A stretch of 5,432 bases of DNA. Source: CAJXWH01 sp964343365 (GTDB taxonomy: Bacteria; Pseudomonadota; Gammaproteobacteria; Arenicellales; UBA868). Below the pieces are notes generated by a model. The model searched no databases and had not been told where the DNA came from. It saw only the letters and a program-made list of their open reading frames with translations. Numbering within the stretch: the first letter of the stretch is position 1; the number at the start of each line of letters is the position of its first letter. Positions 1 to 5,263 of the stretch are shown piece after piece. The translations under genes and the position numbers were made by a program. The stretch covers positions 1-5,432 of the forward strand of contig CAYFJI010000122.1 in assembly GCA_964343365.1 (NCBI GenBank), in the 5' to 3' direction.

Positions 1-1
1 A

Positions 2-547
2 TATCATCAAACAAAAGAAGGTGGTTCTTTTCATACAGATAGTCCTCAATGGAGTCAAGTTCCAGATTTTGTAGGTCTTTTATGTATTAGACCGGCAAAA
101 ATAGGAGGGAAAAGTAAATTTGTTAGTGCATACACAATACATAACCAAATTGTAAAATCACATCCAAATTTTTTACATACATTATACGAAAATTTTCATT
201 TTGATAAAAGAAGTGAATTTAAAGAAAGTGAATCACCTACAACTTTTGAACCTATTTTCAAATATGAAAATAGTGAATTAAAATTCAGATATCTTAGAAA
301 TTATATTGATGATGGACAAAAACTTGTAAATCAACCGTTAACAAATGAACAAAATCATATTTTAGATGAATTAGATAAAATTATCCATGACGAAAAATTT
401 GCAGTTAGTTATGATTTACAAAAATTCGATATGTCATTTTTTAATAATCATAGAATTGTGCATGGAAGAACTAGCTTTGAAGATTTTACTGATCATGATA
501 AAAAAAGATACATGGTTAGAGTATGGATAAAAGATATTTTGAATTAG
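2..547 (+). CDS. TauD/TfdA-type Fe(II)/2-oxoglutarate-dependent dioxygenase, C-terminal part (5' end outside window)
   Basis: An open frame runs from the left edge to TAG at 545-547 and gives 181 visible residues. It carries the hallmarks of the clavaminate-synthase/TauD fold: the H-x-D iron motif FHTD (H11 and D13 of the visible part, bases 32-40), then PDFVGLLCIRPAKIGG, typical of the strand after the iron site. Near the end is the distal iron histidine in NHRIVHGRTSFED (H154, bases 461-463), followed by R173 in RVWI, where the family binds the 2-oxoglutarate carboxylate. The full iron triad is therefore present and the enzyme is probably active. Such enzymes hydroxylate or oxidatively cleave small molecules in the cytosol using O2 and 2-oxoglutarate. 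The substrate cannot be read from this fragment; taurine, gamma-butyrobetaine and amino-acid hydroxylases share these motifs. The missing N-terminus probably amounts to 100 or more residues. It converges on the sulfatase-like gene with a 6-base gap, so it is not in the same operon. Confidence 0.85.
   Translation, partial: YHQTKEGGSFHTDSPQWSQVPDFVGLLCIRPAKIGGKSKFVSAYTIHNQIVKSHPNFLHTLYENFHFDKRSEFKESESPTTFEPIFKYENSELKFRYLRNYIDDGQKLVNQPLTNEQNHILDELDKIIHDEKFAVSYDLQKFDMSFFNNHRIVHGRTSFEDFTDHDKKRYMVRVWIKDILN
500..506 (-). terminator. Possible T-tract terminator for the minus-strand operon
   Basis: Seven A residues on the plus strand read as T7 on the minus strand, 48 bases past the sulfatase-like stop and inside the dioxygenase coding region. 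This would mirror the T7 at 569-575 and let each converging transcript end in its neighbour. No hairpin precedes it. It is weak on its own because the lysine codons of the dioxygenase (KKR) explain the A run. Confidence 0.25.
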
Positions 548-553
548 TGTAAT

Positions 554-1906
554 TTACAAATATCCGAGTTTTTTTAATTCTTCTGAAATTTTCTCTTCTT
601 CTTCTTCTGAAATATCGTTATTTACTTCAACAATATTCTCTTGCATTCTCTTCAATATTTTTTCCATTTTTTTTACTAAATCTGATTCTATTTCAAATAT
701 ATTATTATTTTCATAAGGATCATTTTCTAAATCATATAGATGAACATTTTTTTCAGCATTTCTCGCATGTCGAAAAAATTTGTATTTGTTTGTTCTAATT
801 CCTACCATGTCTTGTTCTGATTCTTTTTCATAAGGACTTGTATGAAGATAAATATTTTTTACATCATGATTTTCTTCATTTTTTAAAAGTGAAAAAAGAC
901 TATGATTTTTAAAATACTCTTTTTGGGAAATGTTTACTATATCAAAAATTGTAGGAAATATGCCTAGAGTAGAAACTTGCTTTGAAAATATTTTTGATGG
1001 TAAGTTTAACCCTCTTAGAAGAAATGGTACGTGTAACAATTCATCATGTAATGATAGCGTAAAATATGGATCTCTAGAACGTTTTTGATATGATGATAAT
1101 CCTTCATTAGATTGTCTGAATTTTTCCTTTCCAAGTTTTTGTTTAATATTTCCTAAAATTTTACCTCCAATATTATGAGTCGAATTTGGCAATAATTTTT
1201 TTCCTAGTTTACTGACTGTTTCAAGTTCAGGCTCAAAATCTCCTATTAATTTCTCATCATATGGAATTCTTTCACCATGGTCAGCTGTTATTACAAGAAG
1301 TGTATTATCAAAATTTACATCAGTCAATGTTTTCTTAAGCCAATAATCTATAGAAGAAACTGTTTTAGCGTAAAGACTATCTCCAAACTCTGCCGAATCA
1401 AATTCATCAATTTTTTCAGGTTTTCTACCCTCACGTAACGGATGTAAATCAAATAAATGTAAATAACAAAACCATGGTTTTGAATTATCGAGTGAATTTA
1501 GTAGTGAATTTATTCTATCACCCATATTTTTGGGAAGTGTTTCGGGTGGAGGACCTGGCTCAAATAAATTATTTTCATTTTGGAAAAAATCACTTAATGG
1601 TTTAAGTGATGACAAATTTGGTGCTAATCCTACAATATGATATCCTTCATTTTTTAAGGTTTGGAGATGATTATCTTCTAATAATTTTAATTTTCTCGAT
1701 CTAACTCCAGTTTCAAATTGGAATCTAGAATTTAGTGTACAGTTAAGTGAAATTGTGGTACCATCAGAAGATGAAATCATCCTATCAAAATAAACTCCTT
1801 CTGAAATCAATGAATCAAAAAAAGGTGTTTTAGATGATTTATTTTTATTAAAAAATTGATCTCCACGTAAACCATCAATTAAAATAAATAAAATATTTGG
1901 CTTCAA
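554..1906 (-). CDS. Sulfatase-like hydrolase/transferase (alkaline phosphatase superfamily), TTG start
   Basis: This 450-residue protein has the sulfatase fold. Its N-terminal NILFILIDGLRGD supplies metal ligand D11. T27-P28 and F29-x-x-L33 follow, as in family members. HLFDLH (150-155) matches the substrate-side H-x-x-D-x-H region. DHGE (209-212) supplies two more metal ligands. LHDELLHVPFLLRG (286-299) and a C-terminal LYDLENDPYENNN complete the pattern. Expected role: hydrolysis or transfer of a sulfate or phosphate ester. The nucleophile is uncertain. No C-x-P-S-R formylglycine motif exists; T50/T51 in SSDGTTIS are the best candidates, and CTLNSR at 56-61 has one residue too many. About 70 residues are inserted between DHGE and LHDELLHVP. 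There is no signal peptide or membrane helix, since the hydrophobic start is the first core strand, so it is probably cytosolic. The start is TTG at 1906: no ATG lies between the in-frame stop at 1930-1928 and this point, and the next ATG (M43) would delete D11. It starts 4 bases after the PIG-L stop, so co-transcription is likely. Confidence 0.85.
   Translation of the reverse strand: MKPNILFILIDGLRGDQFFNKNKSSKTPFFDSLISEGVYFDRMISSSDGTTISLNCTLNSRFQFETGVRSRKLKLLEDNHLQTLKNEGYHIVGLAPNLSSLKPLSDFFQNENNLFEPGPPPETLPKNMGDRINSLLNSLDNSKPWFCYLHLFDLHPLREGRKPEKIDEFDSAEFGDSLYAKTVSSIDYWLKKTLTDVNFDNTLLVITADHGERIPYDEKLIGDFEPELETVSKLGKKLLPNSTHNIGGKILGNIKQKLGKEKFRQSNEGLSSYQKRSRDPYFTLSLHDELLHVPFLLRGLNLPSKIFSKQVSTLGIFPTIFDIVNISQKEYFKNHSLFSLLKNEENHDVKNIYLHTSPYEKESEQDMVGIRTNKYKFFRHARNAEKNVHLYDLENDPYENNNIFEIESDLVKKMEKILKRMQENIVEVNNDISEEEEEKISEELKKLGYL
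569..575 (+). terminator. Possible T-tract terminator for the dioxygenase gene
   Basis: Seven consecutive T residues lie 22 bases past the dioxygenase stop, inside the antisense 3' end of the sulfatase-like gene. Archaeal RNA polymerase can terminate at U-rich tracts without a hairpin. With only 6 bases between the converging genes, the dioxygenase transcript has to end within its neighbour's coding region. T runs are common in DNA this AT-rich, so the call is tentative. Confidence 0.3.
578..613. repeat. Imperfect TTC-rich microsatellite with 12-bp direct repeat
   Basis: TTCTTCTGAAAT occurs at 578-589 and again at 602-613, 24 bases apart, separated by a run of CTT triplets. On the coding (minus) strand it encodes the acidic tail of the sulfatase-like protein, where ISEE is repeated around EEEEK. 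The offset is exactly eight codons, so any slippage that made it kept the reading frame. It probably has no function beyond a low-complexity, solvent-exposed C-terminal helix; sulfatase-fold proteins often end in such E/K-rich helices. Confidence 0.6.
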
Positions 1907-1910
1907 AGTT

Positions 1911-2549
1911 CTAACTAATATTTCGAATTAATTGGAATGCTTCAGCTTTTTTTAATCCAGATTGTATTCCTCTATATATTGCCAAATTTTCAATTCCTTC
2001 AATAGATCTAGCATGAGGAAATTTCCTAATTTCTGATTTATAATTTTTAAATGCTCTAATTTTATATGTAAATTCTTTTGTGATGTCTTCAAAATGATTT
2101 GCTAGAAATGGTTCTTTAACAAAACCAGGTAATTCATAAGAAAAAACTTGCTTAACAGGAGTTAAATTTGGTCTAGTTGCTACCAATGTAGAATTAAATG
2201 TAATTTCATGATCCATATTTAGATCATTTTTTGGAGAAGTGAAAACGATCTCAGGTTTGTATTTTTCAATCATTCTCTCAATTTCTTTATTTATTTCTAA
2301 TTGTGGAATTGAGTCAAGCATCATATCATGAAATTTTAAAAATTCAATATTCGATATGCCTAAAATTTTTGATGCTTTTTTACATGATTCTCGTCTAACG
2401 TTGATCATTTTTGGATCTTTATATTGAGCTGAAGCTCCATCAGTCATTATTACTAATGAAATTTTATTTTTGTTGGATAGTTTTTTGATGGTTCCACCCA
2501 TACCTAAAACTTCATCATCCGGATGAGGAGCTAAAACTAGAATATTCAT
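1911..2549 (-). CDS. PIG-L/LmbE family zinc-dependent N-deacetylase
   Basis: This 212-residue protein is about the usual length for the PIG-L (GlcNAc-PI de-N-acetylase, MshB, LmbE) family. The signature APHPDDEVLGMGG spans residues 7-19: H9 and D12 are the expected zinc ligands and D11 the catalytic base. The third zinc ligand is H114 in NDLNMDHEITFN, the family's D-x-N-x-D-H motif. MTDG at 35-38 and RRESCKKASKILGI at 52-65 also match the family layout. All catalytic residues are present, so an active enzyme removing an N-acetyl (or similar) group from an amino sugar is expected. The exact substrate is unknown. There is no signal sequence, so it should act in the cytosol. Sitting between a glycosyltransferase and a sulfatase-fold enzyme, it probably deacetylates a GlcNAc-like residue on a surface-glycan or glycolipid precursor. 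The ATG start is well placed, two residues before the first core strand. A TATA-like box 22-29 bases upstream suggests that it may also have its own leaderless promoter. Confidence 0.9.
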   Translation of the reverse strand: MNILVLAPHPDDEVLGMGGTIKKLSNKNKISLVIMTDGASAQYKDPKMINVRRESCKKASKILGISNIEFLKFHDMMLDSIPQLEINKEIERMIEKYKPEIVFTSPKNDLNMDHEITFNSTLVATRPNLTPVKQVFSYELPGFVKEPFLANHFEDITKEFTYKIRAFKNYKSEIRKFPHARSIEGIENLAIYRGIQSGLKKAEAFQLIRNIS

Positions 2550-2632
2550 TAATTAAAATTGTATTCGTCGATATTAAATTATAACTATTCATAGTTTTAT
2601 CTCAAATTGTTATCATGTTATAGAATATTCAT
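2538..2632. repeat. 12-bp direct repeat TAGAATATTCAT flanking the intergenic segment
   Basis: TAGAATATTCAT occurs at 2538-2549 and at 2621-2632, 83 bases apart. On the minus strand the right copy is ATGAATATTCTA, overlapping the glycosyltransferase stop codon as ATGA, followed at once by TAA. The left copy is the first four codons of the PIG-L gene (M-N-I-L). Both copies contain the palindrome GAATATTC. The repeat is directly visible; its origin (duplication, insertion scar or chance) is not settled. Confidence 0.6.
2571..2578 (-). promoter_or_regulatory. Putative TATA box for the PIG-L gene
   Basis: On the minus strand the sequence reads TTTAATAT, preceded by an overlapping TATAATTT (2584-2577). 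The box is 22-29 bases before the PIG-L ATG. In archaea the TATA box is centred about 26 bases upstream of the transcription start, so this spacing would give a leaderless or nearly leaderless mRNA. The 79-base gap, long for this window, supports an internal promoter. AT-rich DNA makes chance matches likely. Confidence 0.35.
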
Positions 2633-3828
2633 CTGGTTTTTTGGAAAATTTTTTTTACTTTATACCAATAGAGTCTATTTCCAATCAAGATTAATAATAA
2701 TCTAAATTTGATTTTATAACTAGATGAATTTTTACGTATTTTGGGATGTTTTTTATGAATTTCATTAAAAAAATTATCCCACCATAAAGCATTTTTTTCT
2801 GGATCAGAAATTTCTTTTGCAAATTCATATTCATTTTCTAATAATTTATCTCTAAATTCTTTGTTCAAAACAATCTTATCAATTGTTTCTGCTATAATTT
2901 TTGGATCATTTGAGGTGGGCACCATTGGAGATTTCAATTCTTTTCCATTTGCTAAAATTTTCATTTTAGGATTTGTGAATTGTATCACGGGTTTTTTGCA
3001 AATAATTCCTTCTAGTTCAATTAATGCGTAAGTACCAATTCTCATGTTTCCTAATACTGCATCTGCATAATTATAATAACGACTCATATCTTCCCTGCGG
3101 ATCATTGGAATTAATTTAACCTGAGATGGTTTAGTTTCTTCCAATTCTTTTTTAATTTCTAATTCTTCATTTGTTGATACATCATACCAATCAACCTGAA
3201 TTATTTCAAAATCGGATTTACATAATGGGAGAGCTTTCCAGATTAGATCTGTTCCTTTTGGTCTTCCCATTCTTTGTGGACTAAAGAATGTAAATTTTTC
3301 TTTTTTCATTTCCAAGGGTTTAAGATCTGGTTTGAAAATTTCTTTATTTACTGGTATCATATCCATTTTAATTCCATTAGCAGTATACTTTTTCAAATGC
3401 TCAAAAACCCACGTATATGCCAAGTGAGCTATTGCATTTTGAAAAGTTTTTCTGTAAAACCATCGTTCAATAAAATTTAATTTATGAAGTGGTTCATTAA
3501 ACCATTCTTCTTTTGAATTTTTAATAAATCGTGGAGCATCTATATCACGACCAACATAGAATGTTACATAATTCAAATCTGACAAATAAGCAATACGTTC
3601 TCCTGTACCCATAGTAATACAAACATCATATTGATCTGCAATTTCATTGATTTTTTTTACATGATCTTTTATCTTATAATTTGAAAATGTTTCAACGTCT
3701 TTTTCGTATGTATAAGTTCCTGCACCATCCTTGAAGAAATTTACTATATGAATCTCAGATTTAGTGTATTGACTTATCGTATGTATTATGTTTCCCACAT
3801 CTCCGATAGCCAAAACTTTTAGTGTCAT
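2629..3828 (-). CDS. Glycosyltransferase, GT-B fold, GT4-like
   Basis: This 399-residue protein has the two-domain layout of GT-B glycosyltransferases. The N-terminal domain covers about 1-165, starting KVLAIGDVGNI. In the C-terminal domain, TFFSPQRMGRPKGTDLIWKA (180-199) matches the family's strand and donor-phosphate motif, with R186 and K191-G192 in the expected places. YYNYADAVLGN then leads into ALIELEGIICKKPVIQF (268-284), equivalent to the E-A-M-A-x-G-x-P-V-I motif of GT4. E273 fits the second glutamate of the EX7E motif, but the first position is G265; E271 may compensate. It should transfer a sugar from a nucleotide donor, probably during surface-glycan assembly. The tail (364-399) is rich in K and R around LLLILIG (377-383), which suggests peripheral attachment to the inner membrane face. 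There is no signal peptide. ATG at 3828 sits directly before the first core strand, with a TATA-like box about 40 bases upstream. It is the first gene of the minus-strand unit. Donor and acceptor are unknown. Confidence 0.82.
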   Translation of the reverse strand: MTLKVLAIGDVGNIIHTISQYTKSEIHIVNFFKDGAGTYTYEKDVETFSNYKIKDHVKKINEIADQYDVCITMGTGERIAYLSDLNYVTFYVGRDIDAPRFIKNSKEEWFNEPLHKLNFIERWFYRKTFQNAIAHLAYTWVFEHLKKYTANGIKMDMIPVNKEIFKPDLKPLEMKKEKFTFFSPQRMGRPKGTDLIWKALPLCKSDFEIIQVDWYDVSTNEELEIKKELEETKPSQVKLIPMIRREDMSRYYNYADAVLGNMRIGTYALIELEGIICKKPVIQFTNPKMKILANGKELKSPMVPTSNDPKIIAETIDKIVLNKEFRDKLLENEYEFAKEISDPEKNALWWDNFFNEIHKKHPKIRKNSSSYKIKFRLLLILIGNRLYWYKVKKIFQKTR

Positions 3829-3860
3829 TTAGCTTTTTAGAAAATTCCTACTAATTATCA

Positions 3861-3868
3861 TTTTTATA
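3861..3868 (-). promoter_or_regulatory. Putative TATA box for the glycosyltransferase gene
   Basis: Read on the minus strand this is TATAAAAA, a good archaeal TATA box, starting 40 bases before the glycosyltransferase ATG. Transcription would begin near 3842, leaving a leader of roughly 14 bases. That leader contains no clear Shine-Dalgarno sequence. Confidence 0.5.
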
Positions 3869-3955
3869 CATTAATTCGTGATTTTTGTGTCTATTTTATT
3901 TTTGAAATTTAATATGAGAAAATTTTCATTTTTATGAGTTTTTTGTAGTGAAATT

Positions 3956-3963
3956 GATATATT
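3956..3963 (+). promoter_or_regulatory. Putative TATA box for the membrane-protein operon (leaderless)
   Basis: GATATATT lies 22-29 bases before the ATG at 3985. With the usual archaeal TATA-to-start spacing of about 26 bases, transcription would begin at or next to the A of the start codon, giving a leaderless mRNA. This also explains the absence of a ribosome binding site. An AT-rich background limits confidence. Confidence 0.45.
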
Positions 3964-3984
3964 CTAATAAATTTTTGATTTATT

Positions 3985-4485
3985 ATGCGCAAGAATAATG
4001 CTACCTTTCGAGCATGGTTCTATTTTAGGATGGGGTGGTCAACCTATTTTGCGTTCATTTTAGCTGCTATCAATACTTTAACAGTAACATATTTTCTTGC
4101 TATTGAGAATTACCCTTCATTGAAATTAGTTTTTCCATCGTTTGAAGTATATATTATCATAATTGTCACTGTGGGAATACCACTTCTAGTAGCTATTGGA
4201 TATGCACATTTTAAAAGAACACAAGCCTTCAAATCTGAAATTGATGTTCAAATAGAAAGTAATCCGTATCAACGAAGGAATACAGTAAATAATGAAATTA
4301 ATCTACGAGTAAATTTACAACTTATGAAGTTAATTACAAAACTAATTAATCATGAGAAGCTTGAAGAAAAAGAATCCGAGGACCTAAAAGAATTACTCTC
4401 TACATTTGAAAAATTTACAAAAAATCGTACTTTTGTAAATAATTCAGATATTGATTTCATAAAGAAAGAAATTCAAGAAAAATAA
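3985..4485 (+). CDS. Two-helix membrane protein of unknown function
   Basis: I do not recognise a named family for this 166-residue protein. Two hydrophobic segments are clear: about residues 18-40 (WSTYFAFILAAINTLTVTYF) and 54-75 (rich in I, V and L), joined by a short loop (41-53). The N-terminus has R2, K3, R9 and R15, and K77-R78 follow the second helix, so by the positive-inside rule both ends face the cytoplasm. The rest (about 80-166) is soluble and charged, with a predicted helical run LQLMKLITKLINHEKLEEKE and a K/E-rich end. It could be a partner or anchor for a cytosolic complex. It is the first gene of the plus-strand operon, 16 bases before the dehydrogenase-like gene, and ends in tandem stops (TAATAA, 4483-4488). 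ATG at 3985 is supported by a TATA box at leaderless spacing. It may be a lineage-specific thaumarchaeal family; that is a guess from style. Confidence 0.8.
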   Translation: MRKNNATFRAWFYFRMGWSTYFAFILAAINTLTVTYFLAIENYPSLKLVFPSFEVYIIIIVTVGIPLLVAIGYAHFKRTQAFKSEIDVQIESNPYQRRNTVNNEINLRVNLQLMKLITKLINHEKLEEKESEDLKELLSTFEKFTKNRTFVNNSDIDFIKKEIQEK

Positions 4486-4501
4486 TAAAAAATTGTGCGG
4501 T

Positions 4502-5263
4502 ATGAAAAAAAATAATGATGTTGTTGCAGGTTTAGGTGAAATTGGTACTCCTTTAAAAAAAATATTTTCCAAATATCAAAAAGTTTTTGGATATGATACT
4601 AATCAAAAATTAATGAATCTGAAGGAAATTAAAGTACTAGAATCGGAGGAGATTAGATTTTTACACGTATGCATACCATTTAATAAAAATTTTATTAATT
4701 CAGTGAGAAGATTAGTTAAGAAGTTTGAACCGAAATGTGTTATTATACATAGCACTGTTGAACCAAATACAACAAAAAAAATTCAGAATTATGTAAAAAT
4801 CCCAGTTATATATAGTCCAATTAGAGGAGTGCATAAAAGAATGCAAAATGATCTAAAACGATATACAAAATATTTTGCAATTGAAAAAAATGCACCAAAA
4901 CTCAGATGGGCCGTAAAGAATTATTCAGATTTATTAAAAAAATCTGGGATAAAAACAAAAAGAATGTCTAGTCCAGTGACATTGGAATTAGGAAAAATTA
5001 TTTGTGATACGTCTTATTATGGGTGGTTAATTACTTATGCACAATTAAGTAATATTATTGCAAAAGAACACAGTGTAAAATATGATGAAATGTGGGAGTT
5101 TGCAGAAGAGATTCACAAGTATCTTGGTAACAGACCTAAAATGTTCCCAGGTATAATTGGAGGTCACTGTGTTATACCTAATCTAGATTTAATACATAAT
5201 CAAACATTGGATTTAATTAAAAAAACTAATGACATCTATACCAAGAGGAAGAAAAAACTTTGA
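4502..5263 (+). CDS. Short UDP-glucose/GDP-mannose dehydrogenase-like protein (lacks the C-terminal domain)
   Basis: This 253-residue protein resembles the first two domains of UDP-glucose/GDP-mannose dehydrogenases. DVVAGLGEIGTPL (6-18) is a Rossmann GxGxxG NAD-binding loop, HVCIPF (55-60) matches the ICVPTP strand, and IIHSTVEPNTT (81-91) is the S-T-V-x-P-x-T-T motif. The middle-domain helix TLELGKIICDTSYYGW (160-175) has K165 at the catalytic lysine position, but D169 where the family usually has Asn. PGIIGGHCVIP (216-226) matches PGxGxGGHCxxVDP and keeps the active-site Cys, C223. It ends 30 residues later, so the family's third domain, which helps bind the nucleotide, is absent; full enzymes have about 400-440 residues. 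It may oxidise a different sugar derivative, or be regulatory. ATG at 4502 is preferred; TTG at 4493 would add three residues. Its stop overlaps the Nudix start (TGATG), so translation is probably coupled. Confidence 0.75.
   Translation: MKKNNDVVAGLGEIGTPLKKIFSKYQKVFGYDTNQKLMNLKEIKVLESEEIRFLHVCIPFNKNFINSVRRLVKKFEPKCVIIHSTVEPNTTKKIQNYVKIPVIYSPIRGVHKRMQNDLKRYTKYFAIEKNAPKLRWAVKNYSDLLKKSGIKTKRMSSPVTLELGKIICDTSYYGWLITYAQLSNIIAKEHSVKYDEMWEFAEEIHKYLGNRPKMFPGIIGGHCVIPNLDLIHNQTLDLIKKTNDIYTKRKKKL

Larger units (their letters stand above)
3829..3984. promoter_or_regulatory. Divergent promoter region
   Basis: These 156 bases separate the divergent minus- and plus-strand units and contain no gene. They hold a TATA-like box for each direction (3861-3868 minus, 3956-3963 plus). 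TCATTTTTAT is repeated at 3858-3867 and 3926-3935, the palindrome GAAAATTTTC lies at 3918-3927, and TATGAG is repeated at 3913-3918 and 3933-3938. The last two are 20 bases apart, close to two helical turns, and could be regulator contacts. AT-rich DNA gives many such matches by chance. Confidence 0.55.

Noticed and set aside
590..608. CTT microsatellite as a phase-variation switch
   Set aside because: The unit is three bases within a coding region, so changes in copy number alter only the number of glutamates and do not shift the frame.
2583..2596. Inverted repeat AACTAT-TC-ATAGTT as a terminator of the glycosyltransferase gene
   Set aside because: The usable stem is about five A/T-rich pairs, no T-run follows it in the minus direction, and it sits next to the proposed TATA box of the next gene. 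It is too weak to call.
2647..2655. Long T-run on the plus strand as a terminator
   Set aside because: It lies inside the minus-strand glycosyltransferase gene and encodes the lysine-rich tail (KKIF). No plus-strand transcript is expected there.
3274..3480. Plus-strand open frame of 68 codons
   Set aside because: It lies wholly antisense to the glycosyltransferase, has a composition dominated by F, K and I as expected from reverse-reading AT-rich codons, and shows no domain.
4493..4501. TTG at 4493 as the start of the dehydrogenase-like gene
   Set aside because: ATG at 4502 is only three codons downstream, directly precedes the Rossmann strand and is the stronger codon. The extra residues (M-C-G) match no family feature. 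TTG cannot be fully excluded.
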